Origin: AC-37 sp036389295
Lineage (GTDB): Bacteria > Actinomycetota > Thermoleophilia > Solirubrobacterales > Thermoleophilaceae
Assembly: GCA_036389295.1 (NCBI GenBank)
Contig: DASVQB010000043.1
Span: 1 to 33,060, forward strand
DNA length: 33,060 nt
Reading direction: 5' to 3'
Below are positions 1 through 7,739 of the stretch, one piece after another. How positions within the stretch are numbered: position 1 is the first letter of the stretch; each line of letters begins with the position of its first letter. A program made the translations under genes and the position numbers. Below the pieces are notes generated by a model, which saw nothing but the letters and a program-made list of their open reading frames with translations, had not been told where the DNA came from and made no database searches.

Positions 1-518
1 GCCGCGGTCGGCTCGTTGATGATGCGCTTGACGTCGAGGCCGGCGATCTTGCCGGCGTCCTTGGTCGCCTGGCGCTGGTCGTCGTTGAAGTACGCGGGGA
101 CCGTGATCACCGCGCCGTCGACCGTGTCGCCGAGGTAGGCCTCCGCGTCGGTCTTCAGCTTCTGGAGGATCATCGCGCTGATCTCGGGCGGCGAGTACTC
201 CTTGTCGCCGGCCTTCACGCGGGCGTCGTTGTTCGGGCCGCGGACGACGGTGAAGGGGACGATCTTCTCCTCCTCCTTGACCTCGCCCTCCTTGCGGCCC
301 ATGAAGCGCTTGATCGAGAAGACGGTGTTCTCGGGGTTGGTGACGGCCTGCCGCTTGGCGACCGTCCCCACGAGCCGCTCGCCGCCGCTCGTGAAGGCGA
401 CGACGGAGGGCGTCGTCCGGGCGCCCTCGGCGTTCTCGATGACGGTCGGGTCGCCGCCCTCGAGGACCGCCATGCACGAGTTGGTCGTGCCCAGGTCGAT
501 TCCGATTGTCCTGCCCAT
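1..518 (-). CDS. dnaK: Molecular chaperone DnaK (Hsp70), N-terminal part, runs off the window
   Basis: The minus strand encodes MGRTIGIDLGTTNSC at its start, the phosphate-1 motif of the Hsp70 ATPase domain. It continues through NTVFSIKRFMGRK, VITVPAYFNDDQRQATKDAG and IINEPTAA, all diagnostic of bacterial DnaK. Only about 172 residues of the roughly 600-residue protein lie in the window; the rest continues beyond position 1. DnaK is the cytosolic ATP-driven chaperone that works with DnaJ and GrpE. The ATG at 518 is supported by an AAAGGAG Shine-Dalgarno sequence just upstream (about 530-537 on the plus map). I did not find a recognisable HAIR (HspR) or CIRCE operator in front of it, so regulation cannot be read from the sequence. 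Identification is secure; partner genes are outside the window. Confidence 0.97.
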   Translation of the reverse strand, partial: MGRTIGIDLGTTNSCMAVLEGGDPTVIENAEGARTTPSVVAFTSGGERLVGTVAKRQAVTNPENTVFSIKRFMGRKEGEVKEEEKIVPFTVVRGPNNDARVKAGDKEYSPPEISAMILQKLKTDAEAYLGDTVDGAVITVPAYFNDDQRQATKDAGKIAGLDVKRIINEPTA

Positions 519-569
519 TTGCGGGGGTTTCTCCTTTGGAAGTTCGGTTTTCGGGGTTCGGCTGTAAGA

Positions 570-575
570 AATCTA
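570..575 (-). promoter_or_regulatory. Possible -10 element for dnaK
   Basis: Minus-strand TAGATT about 50 bases upstream of the dnaK ATG, in a locally AT-richer stretch. It matches the TAnnnT pattern seen at other starts in this window. No convincing -35 accompanies it. Confidence 0.35.
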
Positions 576-600
576 AGCGGAAGTATGGCAGATCCGATGC

Positions 601-621
601 CGGCCGCCAACGGGGCGGCCG
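601..621 (-). terminator. GC-rich hairpin between the EamA gene and dnaK
   Basis: CGGCCGCC (601-608) and GGCGGCCG (614-621) form a perfect 8-bp stem with a 5-nt loop. It lies downstream of the minus-strand EamA gene (stop at 698) and upstream of dnaK. No U-tract follows, as is common for actinobacterial hairpin terminators, so termination is inferred. Confidence 0.4.
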
Positions 622-697
622 CAGGGGGCCGGACGCCGAGAGGGCGCGCCGAACGCCGAGGGGGGCGCGGCAGGGCGTCGCGGCGGCGGCGCCCGCC

Positions 698-1585
698 TCA
701 GCCCTCGGGCAGCGGCCGCGGCGGCCGCAGGCGGGGCGCGACCTCGACCGCGACTATCGCGGCCATGATCAGCACCGCCCCGCTCCACGCCACCGCCGAC
801 AGCCGCTCCTCGGCCAGCAGGTAGCCGAACAGGCCGGCGAACGCGGGCTCCGAGGCCAGGATCAGCGCGGTCCGGGCCGGCGGCAGGCGCCGCTGGGCGT
901 ACGTCTGGACGAAGAAGCCGAGCGCGCTGGCCATCAGCGAGGTGACGAGCAGGGCCGACCAGACCTCGCCGCCGCGCGGCGACTCGACGTCGCCGGCCGC
1001 CGCCGCCACGACCATGCAGAACGCCCCGCAGACGCCGAGCTGGACCGCCAGCAGCGCGCCGGTGTCGTGCGCCGACGCCGCGCGGCCGGTGGCGAGGATG
1101 TGCGCCGAGAACGCGACCGCGCACAGCAGCACGAGGCCGTCGCCGCGGGCGTCGAGGCCGTGGGTGCCGGAGAGCAGGTAGAGGCCGGCCGCCGAGGCGA
1201 CCGCCGCGGCCCAGCCGATCGGGCCGACCCGCTCGCGCAGGACGAGAGCGCCGAGCAGCGGGGTGATAACCACGAACAGCCCGGTGATGAAGCCGGCGTT
1301 CGAGGCGGTCGTCTCCTCGAGGCCGAGCGTCTGGAAGACGTAGCCGGCGGTCAGGAAGGCGCCCATGCCGAGGCCGGCGCGCCACCCGGCCGCCGACAGC
1401 TCCGCGAGCCGGCGCCGGAAGACCACCGCCACCACCAGCGCCGCCGCCGCGAAGCGGTAGCCGAGGAACGTCATCGAGGGCAAGGTCTCGATCGCGTCCT
1501 GGACCATCGGGAAGGTGAGGCCCCAGACGGCGGCGATCGCGATCAGGGCGCCCTCGGCCGTGGGACGGCGCGGCGCGCCCGTCAC
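698..1585 (-). CDS. EamA/DMT-family membrane transporter
   Basis: This 295-residue polytopic membrane protein has about ten hydrophobic segments arranged as two EamA repeats. Typical stretches are AVWGLTFPMVQDAIETLP near the N-terminus, the repeat end TPLLGALVLRERVG, and the second repeat end ASEPAFAGLFGYLLAEERL. Members of this drug/metabolite transporter superfamily export amino acids, metabolites or drugs; the substrate cannot be read here. The start is a GTG at 1585, because the upstream endonuclease III gene ends in TGA at 1584-1582, giving a 4-base GTGA overlap and translational coupling. The reading frame stays open upstream to 1933, but that part is a shadow of the nuclease gene. There is no apparent functional link between transporter and nuclease beyond co-transcription. 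Confidence 0.88.
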   Translation of the reverse strand: MTGAPRRPTAEGALIAIAAVWGLTFPMVQDAIETLPSMTFLGYRFAAAALVVAVVFRRRLAELSAAGWRAGLGMGAFLTAGYVFQTLGLEETTASNAGFITGLFVVITPLLGALVLRERVGPIGWAAAVASAAGLYLLSGTHGLDARGDGLVLLCAVAFSAHILATGRAASAHDTGALLAVQLGVCGAFCMVVAAAAGDVESPRGGEVWSALLVTSLMASALGFFVQTYAQRRLPPARTALILASEPAFAGLFGYLLAEERLSAVAWSGAVLIMAAIVAVEVAPRLRPPRPLPEG

Positions 1586-2271
1586 GCGCGGACGACCGTC
1601 TGCCCGTGTGGGCACAGGTCGAGCAGCGGGCACTCCGGGCAGCGCGGCGCGCGGGCGGTGCAGGTGCGGCGGCCGTGGCGGATCAGCGCGACGTGGGACT
1701 CGTGCGGGTCCTCGCGGGCGGACAGCCGCAGCATCTCGTCGTGCGCCTCGTCGAGCGGCGCGCCGGGGTGCCACAGCCCTAGCCGCGTGCCGACCCGGTA
1801 CACGTGCGTGTCGACCGGCACGTCGTGGCGGCCGTACGAGAACAGCAGCACGCAGGCGGCGGTCTTGCGGCCGACGCCCGGCAGCGCGCACAGGTACTCG
1901 CGCGCCTCCTCGAGCGAGGCGTCCTCGAGCCACGCGAGGTCGTCGTCGCCGATCGCCCGCAGGATCTCCCGGATCCGGCCGGCCTTGGTCGGCGCGAGCC
2001 CGCCGGGCCGGATCGCGTCCTCGACCTCGGTCACCGGCGCGTCGCGGACCTCGTCCCAGCTCGGGAACCGCGACCGGAGCCGCTCGTAGGCGACGTCGCG
2101 GTTGCGGTCGTTCGTGTTCTGGGAGAGAACCGTGAGGACGAGCTCGTCGACCGGCGCGCGGTGGAGCCGCGGCACGGGGCGGCCGTAGGCGGCGCGGAGG
2201 CGGCGCAGGACGGCGGCGAGCCGGCGGGGGGTGGCCGGCTTCCGAGCCTGCTCGGCGGGCGGGGACGGCAT
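1582..2271 (-). CDS. nth: Endonuclease III (Nth), DNA glycosylase/AP lyase
   Basis: Base-excision-repair enzyme that removes oxidised pyrimidines and cleaves at the abasic site. The 229-residue protein has the helix-hairpin-helix LPGVGRKTA with the catalytic Lys, and VDTHVYRVGTRLGL with the catalytic Asp. The C-terminal iron-sulfur loop follows the classical spacing C-x6-C-x2-C-x5-C (CTARAPRCPECPLLDLC). The N-terminal LTVLSQNTNDRNRD fits the family. I chose the ATG at 2271 (MPSPPAEQ) rather than the upstream in-frame ATG at 2388. Family homology begins soon after 2271, and a TACCCT -10-like element lies 7 bases upstream with no Shine-Dalgarno, consistent with a leaderless message. It is followed by the overlapping EamA gene and diverges from the gene at 2372. 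Confidence 0.95.
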   Translation of the reverse strand: MPSPPAEQARKPATPRRLAAVLRRLRAAYGRPVPRLHRAPVDELVLTVLSQNTNDRNRDVAYERLRSRFPSWDEVRDAPVTEVEDAIRPGGLAPTKAGRIREILRAIGDDDLAWLEDASLEEAREYLCALPGVGRKTAACVLLFSYGRHDVPVDTHVYRVGTRLGLWHPGAPLDEAHDEMLRLSAREDPHESHVALIRHGRRTCTARAPRCPECPLLDLCPHGQTVVRA

Positions 2272-2278
2272 ATCGCGG

Positions 2279-2284
2279 AGGGTA
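2279..2284 (-). promoter_or_regulatory. -10 element TACCCT for nth (leaderless)
   Basis: Minus-strand TACCCT with 7 bases to the ATG at 2271. A start this close to the -10 implies transcription beginning at or next to the start codon. No Shine-Dalgarno is present. Confidence 0.5.
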
Positions 2285-2371
2285 CGTCTCGATCGCTCCG
2301 GCGACTTGACGCTCGTTGCCTCACCGGGCAAAGTCTCCGGCGTGGCGGACCTGCAGTCTGAGCGGTAGAGA

Positions 2372-2806
2372 ATGGTCGAGCCGATCACGGTCGCGGCCGG
2401 TCTCGTCGGCGCCTACCTGCAACATCTCTCGCAGCGTGCGGCCGACCAGGCGGTCGAGGAGCTAGACGAGCGTGCCGAGCGAGGGCTGCTCGGCCTGTAC
2501 CGGCTCGTCAAGAACAAGTTGACCGGTCACGACCACGGCAAGGCCGTACTGGCGCGGGTCGAGGAAGAACCGGCCAACGAACGCCGTCAGGCCGCACTTG
2601 CCGACGTGTTGGACGAGGTCGGACGCGACGACCAGCAGTTCGCGGCCGAGCTCGAGCGGCAGGTCGACGAGGCGACCGCTTCGCTAGCAGGGCGCATCGA
2701 GATCTCCGATTCGGGTGCCGTCGCGATCGGCGGATCCGTCACCCAGCGCGGCACGTACGTCGCCGGGCGCGACCTGACCGTCGAGCCGGACCGACGCACG
2801 CGGTGA
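2372..2806 (+). CDS. Small putative effector with Bell-like helical domain and amyloid-type signalling motif
   Basis: 144 residues. Residues 1-108 are predicted mostly helical: a hydrophobic N-terminus (ITVAAGLVGAYLQHL, 5-19) and then charged amphipathic helices. This layout resembles the small HeLo/MLKL-like 'Bell' proteins found beside actinobacterial NLR genes. Residues 114-137 are a Gly/Ala/Val-rich segment, GAVAIGGSVTQRGTYVAGRD followed by LTV. It reappears almost identically at residues 20-42 of the next protein. Shared motifs of this kind act as amyloid-templating signals between an NLR sensor and a membrane-targeting effector in known systems. That role here is inference. The gene ends in TGA overlapping the GTG of the NLR gene (GTGA, 2803-2806), so the two are translationally coupled. 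The start at 2372 has only a weak purine-rich stretch upstream. A TTGACG at 2306 followed by CAAAGT at 2329 is a weak promoter candidate. Confidence 0.75.
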   Translation: MVEPITVAAGLVGAYLQHLSQRAADQAVEELDERAERGLLGLYRLVKNKLTGHDHGKAVLARVEEEPANERRQAALADVLDEVGRDDQQFAAELERQVDEATASLAGRIEISDSGAVAIGGSVTQRGTYVAGRDLTVEPDRRTR

Positions 2807-5025
2807 CGGGAAGTCGCGACCTTCCGGACGAGTCCGGCGACGGACAGCGGTTCACCGAAGTCGGGGCCGTCGCAGGCGGAGACGTCCTCCAGGCAGCGAC
2901 ATACGCGGCTGGGCGCGACCTCAGCGTCAGCGTTGGACGCGAGCCGGCGGCGGCGGCGCTGCACCAGCTCCCGCGCGATATCCCGGACTTCACGAACCGC
3001 GACGCGGAGCTCGCGACCCTGACCGATCAGGTGCGGCGCGACGACGAGGCGGCCGCGAGCGCGGTGGTCATCTCCGCCCTCGCGGGCAAGCCGGGCGTCG
3101 GGAAGTCGGCGCTCGCCATCCACGCCGCCCATCGACTCAAGGACGACTTCCCCGACGGGCAGCTCTACGTCGACCTGCGCGGACCCGAGGGGGAGCCCGC
3201 CGACCCGCATCGCGTGCTCGACGGTTTCCTCCGCCAGCTCCGTGTGGATGACATCCCGGCGTCGCTCGAGGCTCGAAGCGCGACGTATCGCTCCGTGCTG
3301 AGCGACCTGCGCGTCCTGGTCGTGCTCGACAACGCGGCCAACGAAGAGCAGGTCCGGCCGCTGCTGCCAGGTGCTGCGAGCTGCGGTGTCATCGTCACGA
3401 GCCGCGCCCGACTCGACGCCCTCGAGGGGGCGGAGACCAGCCCGCTCGAAGTACTCGAGGACGACGACGCGCTCGAGCTGCTCGCGAAGCTCGTCGGCAG
3501 CGAGCGCGTGGATCGTGAGCGAACCGCCGCGGAGAGCATCATCCGCCTTTGCGGCATGCTGCCGCTCGCGATCCGGATCGCGGGCGGTCGCCTGAGGGCG
3601 AGGCCCAACTGGGCCCTCGAAGGCTACGCGAAGCGGCTCGAGGACGAGAGCCGGCGCCTCGACGAGCTGCGGCTCGGCGATCGCGAGGTCCGAGCGAGCT
3701 TCGCGCTCAGCTATCGATCGCTCGATCCCGACCTGACGGAGCTGTTCGACCGTCTGGGGGCGGTCGCCGGCGAGGACTTCGTCACTCCGTTCGCGGCCGC
3801 CCTCCTGGACGCCGACCTCGAGACCACGGACGAGCAACTCGAGAAGCTCGTCGACGCGCAGCTGCTCGAATCGCCCGCACCAACCCGCTACCGGTTCCAC
3901 GACCTCCTTCGGCTGTTCGCCCGCGAGCGCCTCGCGCAGCGCCCGTCCGGCGAGCGGCAGGCGATCCGCGAAACCGCCGTGGACTGGTACGTCGCCGTGG
4001 CGGGCATGGCCGAGAGCATCCGGACGACGGGTAAGGTCGAGTGGTCCGAGCGACTGGCCAAAGACGCCGAGGGACGTCAAGCAACGCTCGACCTAGTCGA
4101 TCGCGAACGGACCAACTTCGGACGGGTCATCCGCGATGCCCATGCGCACGGGCTCTGGGACGCCACCTGGAGGCTCGCCCGTCGGCTCATGCACGTCTGG
4201 ATGAGGTACGCGGACTGGGACGAGGCGGAGGCCGGGCTGACACTCGCCCTGGATGCCGCCCGACAGGCCGGCGACGACGTCGCGCAGGGCCTCCTGCTGA
4301 ACGCGCTCGGCATCGTCTATCTCGATGACGGGCGGCCCAAGGACGGGCGTAGGGTGCTGGAGCAGAGCCTTGCTATTGCGCAGTCGCTCGGCATCGGCAA
4401 CCTGGAGCGGGCCGTGCTCGGGAACCTCGCCACTGCGCATGAGGCGTTGGGCGACCGCGAGGGCGCGCTCGAGCGGCACCAGCGAGTCCGCGAGCTGTGT
4501 CACGAGGCCGGCGAAACGCGCGGCGAGGCCACTGCCCGCAATCAGATCGGGAACCTGTATGTGCGAGCGGGGGATCCTGAGCGCGCCATCGAGTCGTATG
4601 AAGAGGCTGGGACGCTGTACCGCGCGCTCGACGACCGCTACTCCGAGGGTGGGACCCTGCTCAATCGAAGCGTCGCGTACTACCGGCTCGGCCGGCTCGG
4701 CGACGCCCTGTCGGCAGCGCTTGAGCAGCTTGAAGTCGCCTCGGAGTTCCGAGACGGGATCGGGTCGGCCAAGACTCTCGGGCATCTCGGCCTTCTCTAC
4801 TACGGTCTGGAGAGCTGGGAGGACGCAGCGAAGTCCTACGAGCTGTGCGCGACGACCTGGCGGCTCCTCGGACAGCCGCGGCGGGCGGCGGAGGCGTGTC
4901 TCGGCGCGTACAGCGCCTATCTCAAGCTCGAGCGCGGGTCGGAGGCACGGGACAAGCTCCGCGAGGCGCTACGACTCGACCCCAGGGTAGCCGACGAACT
5001 CGCCGGCTCCGACGCCGATGACTGA
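2803..5025 (+). CDS. NLR-like sensor: amyloid-type motif, NB-ARC ATPase, TPR repeats
   Basis: 740 residues, GTG start overlapping the previous stop by 4 bases. Residues 20-42 hold the motif GAVAGGDVLQAATYAAGRDL plus SV, matching the C-terminal motif of the upstream protein. The NB-ARC STAND ATPase starts near residue 60 (PDFTNRDAEL). It has Walker A GKPGVGKS (95-102), Walker B VLVVLDN (171-177), a VIVTSR sensor (196-201) and GMLPLAI (251-257). From about residue 450 to the end the protein is built of tetratricopeptide-type helical repeats (for example NALGIVYLDDGRPKDGRRVL and QIGNLYVRAGDPERAIESYE), the likely sensing part. STAND proteins of this build oligomerise on detecting a trigger and then recruit an effector. 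Neighbouring pairs with a shared short motif are known NLR-effector modules with proposed immune or programmed-death roles. The trigger and outcome here are unknown. Confidence 0.9.
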   Translation: MTGSRDLPDESGDGQRFTEVGAVAGGDVLQAATYAAGRDLSVSVGREPAAAALHQLPRDIPDFTNRDAELATLTDQVRRDDEAAASAVVISALAGKPGVGKSALAIHAAHRLKDDFPDGQLYVDLRGPEGEPADPHRVLDGFLRQLRVDDIPASLEARSATYRSVLSDLRVLVVLDNAANEEQVRPLLPGAASCGVIVTSRARLDALEGAETSPLEVLEDDDALELLAKLVGSERVDRERTAAESIIRLCGMLPLAIRIAGGRLRARPNWALEGYAKRLEDESRRLDELRLGDREVRASFALSYRSLDPDLTELFDRLGAVAGEDFVTPFAAALLDADLETTDEQLEKLVDAQLLESPAPTRYRFHDLLRLFARERLAQRPSGERQAIRETAVDWYVAVAGMAESIRTTGKVEWSERLAKDAEGRQATLDLVDRERTNFGRVIRDAHAHGLWDATWRLARRLMHVWMRYADWDEAEAGLTLALDAARQAGDDVAQGLLLNALGIVYLDDGRPKDGRRVLEQSLAIAQSLGIGNLERAVLGNLATAHEALGDREGALERHQRVRELCHEAGETRGEATARNQIGNLYVRAGDPERAIESYEEAGTLYRALDDRYSEGGTLLNRSVAYYRLGRLGDALSAALEQLEVASEFRDGIGSAKTLGHLGLLYYGLESWEDAAKSYELCATTWRLLGQPRRAAEACLGAYSAYLKLERGSEARDKLREALRLDPRVADELAGSDADD

Positions 5026-5041
5026 CGGCGCGGTCGACCGG

Positions 5042-5071
5042 TTGGCAGCCGCCGCTCGAGGCTGGTAGACC
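5042..5071 (+). promoter_or_regulatory. Promoter TTGGCA-N18-TAGACC for the hydrolase gene
   Basis: TTGGCA (5042-5047) and TAGACC (5066-5071) are separated by 18 bases. The -10 ends 8 bases before the ATG at 5080 and there is no Shine-Dalgarno, suggesting a leaderless transcript. Confidence 0.45.
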
Positions 5072-5079
5072 ACGGCGCG

Positions 5080-5922
5080 ATGGACGCGAGCGCGCAGATC
5101 GCCGAGCGCCGGGGCGAGGTCGCCGGCACGTCCGTCACCTGGCTCGAGGCCGAGCCGGCTGGCCCCGGCGCGCCGGTCCTCTACCTCCACGGCGTCCCCA
5201 CGTCGGCGCGCGACTGGCGCCCGTTCCTCGAGCGGACCGGCGGCTACGCGCTCGACCTCCCCGGCTTCGGCCGCTCCTCGAAGTCGGCCGCCTTCGACTA
5301 CTCGATCCCGGGCTACAGCCGGTTCCTCCACGGCTTCGCAGAGCACCTCGGCCTCGAGCGGCTGTCGCTCCTGGTCCACGACTGGGGCGCGGTCGGGCTC
5401 GCGCTCGCGCAGGACCGGCCGGAGTCGGTGGAGCGGCTCGTGGTGATGGACGCGGTCCCGTTCCTGCCCGGCTACCGCTGGCACCAGACCGCGCGGATCT
5501 GGCGCACCCCCGTGCTGGGCGAGCTGTCGATGGGGTTCGCGACCAAGTGGGGCGCGAAGCGGCTGGGGCGCCGGATGGGCACCCTCCCGCAGCGCGACCT
5601 CGACGGCTGGGTCGAGGAGAACTGGCCGTTCTTCGACCACGGCACCCAGCGCGCGATCCTCAAGCTGTACCGCTCGGCGCCCTCGGACGTGCTCGCGCGA
5701 GCCGGCGAGCGGCTCGGCGACCTCACCGCCCCGGCGCTCGTCCTGTGGGGCGAGCGCGACCCCTTCCTGCCGACCCGGTTCGCGCACGCCTACGGCGAGG
5801 CGCTCGGGGGCGAGGCGCGCGTCGAGATCGTGGAGCGGGCCGGGCACTGGCCGTGGCTCGACCGGCCCGAGGTCGTCGACACGATCGCCGGCTTCCTGAT
5901 GGGCAGCCCCGCGCGCCGGTAG
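5080..5922 (+). CDS. Alpha/beta hydrolase with Asp nucleophile, haloalkane dehalogenase/epoxide hydrolase type
   Basis: 280-residue alpha/beta-hydrolase fold protein. The oxyanion-hole motif is HGVPTS (37-42). The nucleophile elbow reads VHDWGA with Asp101 where serine esterases have Ser, which points to the haloalkane dehalogenase, fluoroacetate dehalogenase or epoxide hydrolase branch. The acid is probably Asp227 in WGERDPF and the catalytic base His256 in AGHWPW. The cap region (about 130-210) carries several Trp residues. There is no signal peptide, so it is cytosolic. The substrate cannot be deduced; the annotation 'haloalkane dehalogenase' would be a guess between related activities. 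Its stop codon TAG is also the first half of the -10 element (TAGCCT) of the next gene. Confidence 0.88.
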   Translation: MDASAQIAERRGEVAGTSVTWLEAEPAGPGAPVLYLHGVPTSARDWRPFLERTGGYALDLPGFGRSSKSAAFDYSIPGYSRFLHGFAEHLGLERLSLLVHDWGAVGLALAQDRPESVERLVVMDAVPFLPGYRWHQTARIWRTPVLGELSMGFATKWGAKRLGRRMGTLPQRDLDGWVEENWPFFDHGTQRAILKLYRSAPSDVLARAGERLGDLTAPALVLWGERDPFLPTRFAHAYGEALGGEARVEIVERAGHWPWLDRPEVVDTIAGFLMGSPARR

Positions 5923-5925
5923 CCT
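5920..5925 (+). promoter_or_regulatory. -10 element TAGCCT for the gene at 5933
   Basis: TAGCCT overlaps the upstream stop codon and lies 7 bases before the GTG start; no Shine-Dalgarno. Leaderless initiation is inferred. Confidence 0.5.
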
Positions 5926-5932
5926 CCCCCGC

Positions 5933-7597
5933 GTGCCGTCATCCGTCCCGGCAGCCGCGCCGGCGCCGGCGGCGACGGGGGGCCGGGCTGTCGAGAGCGC
6001 ACCGCGCGGCGACTCCGCGCATGCCGCGACGCGCGAGTCGCGCGCTTGGATCGCCGCCCCCGCGCTCGTCGCGGCCGTCGTGTCGATCGCGTACCTCGTG
6101 GTGGAGCCGCGGACGGTCGACCTGGCCGCGGGCTTCTACCGCACCGACCTGTTCGGCGAGGAGGGGCTCGCGATCTGGAACGGCAACTGGTACGGCGGCC
6201 ACCACACGCTCGGCTACAGCGTCCTGTTCCCGCCGCTCGCGTGGCTCGTGGGCCCGCGGCTGCTCGGCGCGGTCGCCGCGGTCGCGGCGGCCGTCCTGTT
6301 CGAGCGGATCGCGCGGCGGCGGTGGGGCGAGCGGGCTCGCTGGGGCGCGCTGTGGTTCGGCCTGGCCGCGACGGCGCCGGTCGTGTCGGGCCGGATCCCG
6401 TTCGCGCTCGGCGTGGCGTTCGGGCTCGCCGCGGTGCTCGCGCTCCAGCGGGGGCGGCCGTGGCTGGCGGCCGCGCTCGGCCTCGCGTGCGCGCTGGCGA
6501 GCCCCGTGGCCGGCGCGTTCCTGGCGCTCGGCGGCCTGGCGTACGCGCTCGCGGAGCACCGCCGCCGGCGCGGGCTCGTCCTCCTCGCCGCCGGGCTCGG
6601 CCCCCCGCTCGCCCTCGCGCTCGTCTTCCCCGGCGGCGGCCGCGAGCCGTTCGAGCTGTCCGCCTTCCTCCCCCTCCCCGCCCTCGCGCTCGGCTTCGCC
6701 GCCCTGCTCCCCCGCGAGGAGCGCACGCTCCGCACCGCGGCGATCCTGTACGCGGTCGCCTGCTGCGCCGCCTACGCGGTCGACTCGCCGATGGGCGGGA
6801 ACGCGGTCCGGCTCGGCGCGCTCGCGGGCGGCCCGCTGCTCGCCTGCGCGCTCCCGGCCCACCGCCGGCACGTCGGCGCCGGAGCCGTCGCGGTGCTCGC
6901 CGCCTTCGCGTTCATCCAGTGGTCGCCCGCGATCCGCGACACGGTCAAGGCGTTCGAGGACCCGGCGGTCGAGGCCTCGTACTACGCGCCGCTCGTCGAC
7001 TTCCTCGAGCGGGCCGACGGCGGCGTCTCGCGCGTCGAGATCCCGTTCACGCGCAGCCACTGGGAGGCGCACGAGGTCGCCCGCCGGTTCCCGCTCGCCC
7101 GCGGCTGGGAGCGCCAGGCCGACATCGACCGCAACGGGATCTTCTACGACGGGGTGCTCAACCGGCTCACCTACGCCACCTGGCTGACCGAGCGCGGCGT
7201 CCGGTTCGTCGCCCTGCCCGACGGGAAGCCCGACTACAGCTCCTACCGCGAGCGGGCCCTGATCGAGAGCGGGCTGCCGTACCTGCGGCTGCGCTGGAGA
7301 TCGGACCACTGGCGCGTCTATGAGGTGACGCTGCCGCGGCCGATGGTCGTCCCCCGCGCGGGGGCGCGGATCAGCCTGACCGGGCTCGGCGTGGACGAGG
7401 CGCGGCTCAGGGTCGACCGGCCCGGCGAGGCCACGGTCCGCGTGGCCTGGTCGCCCTACTGGCGAGCCGACGCCGGGGCCTGCGTGGAGCGGGCCGGGGA
7501 GTGGACGCGGGTGACCGCCCGCCGCCCCGGCGCGGTCCGGCTCCGCATGGACTTCGCCCCCAGCCGGATCCTGTCCCGGGGGCGCCGGTGCGGCTGA
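5933..7597 (+). CDS. Polytopic membrane protein of unknown function, GT-C-like layout
   Basis: 554 residues. A short Ala/Pro-rich N-terminus precedes a first membrane helix (ALVAAVVSIAYLVV). A conserved-looking extracytoplasmic loop IWNGNWYGGHHTLGYSVLFP (81-100) follows, then eight or more hydrophobic helices to about residue 335. The remaining roughly 220 residues form a soluble part (for example SRVEIPFTRSHWEAHEVARR). The pattern of one large loop after helix 1, a helical bundle and a C-terminal soluble domain resembles GT-C type lipid-linked glycosyltransferases. Uncharacterised actinobacterial membrane proteins carry the same WNG-W-GHH-GYS-FPP signature. No catalytic Asp motif could be assigned with confidence, so the enzymatic role is only a suggestion. 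The GTG start follows a -10-like TAGCCT. Confidence 0.72.
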   Translation: MPSSVPAAAPAPAATGGRAVESAPRGDSAHAATRESRAWIAAPALVAAVVSIAYLVVEPRTVDLAAGFYRTDLFGEEGLAIWNGNWYGGHHTLGYSVLFPPLAWLVGPRLLGAVAAVAAAVLFERIARRRWGERARWGALWFGLAATAPVVSGRIPFALGVAFGLAAVLALQRGRPWLAAALGLACALASPVAGAFLALGGLAYALAEHRRRRGLVLLAAGLGPPLALALVFPGGGREPFELSAFLPLPALALGFAALLPREERTLRTAAILYAVACCAAYAVDSPMGGNAVRLGALAGGPLLACALPAHRRHVGAGAVAVLAAFAFIQWSPAIRDTVKAFEDPAVEASYYAPLVDFLERADGGVSRVEIPFTRSHWEAHEVARRFPLARGWERQADIDRNGIFYDGVLNRLTYATWLTERGVRFVALPDGKPDYSSYRERALIESGLPYLRLRWRSDHWRVYEVTLPRPMVVPRAGARISLTGLGVDEARLRVDRPGEATVRVAWSPYWRADAGACVERAGEWTRVTARRPGAVRLRMDFAPSRILSRGRRCG

Positions 7598-7654
7598 GCG
7601 ATCGCCTCTTGGGGGGCGCTTCAGCGGCTGAGCGATCGCCTCCCGGGGGCGCCG
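7574..7654 (+). repeat. Local duplication: two nested direct repeats spanning a stop codon
   Basis: GCGGCTGAGCGATCGCCTC occurs at 7590-7608 and again at 7624-7642. TCCCGGGGGCGCCG occurs at 7574-7587 and 7641-7654. The first copies include the end of the membrane-protein gene (TGA 7595-7597). This looks like a recent short segmental duplication at the gene's 3' end. The repeat core contains the palindrome GCGATCGC. Confidence 0.7.
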
Positions 7655-7739
7655 CTGCGGTCGAGAGGCGCCAAGACTCGACCGCTCGTCCAGATGGCTG
7701 GCGCCGTCCGGCGGCCTGTGATTAGCTGATGAGCGTCCC

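Noticed and set aside
519..600. HAIR or CIRCE heat-shock operator before dnaK
   Set aside because: Neither the CTTGAGT-type inverted repeat nor the CIRCE half-sites are present in the readable upstream sequence.
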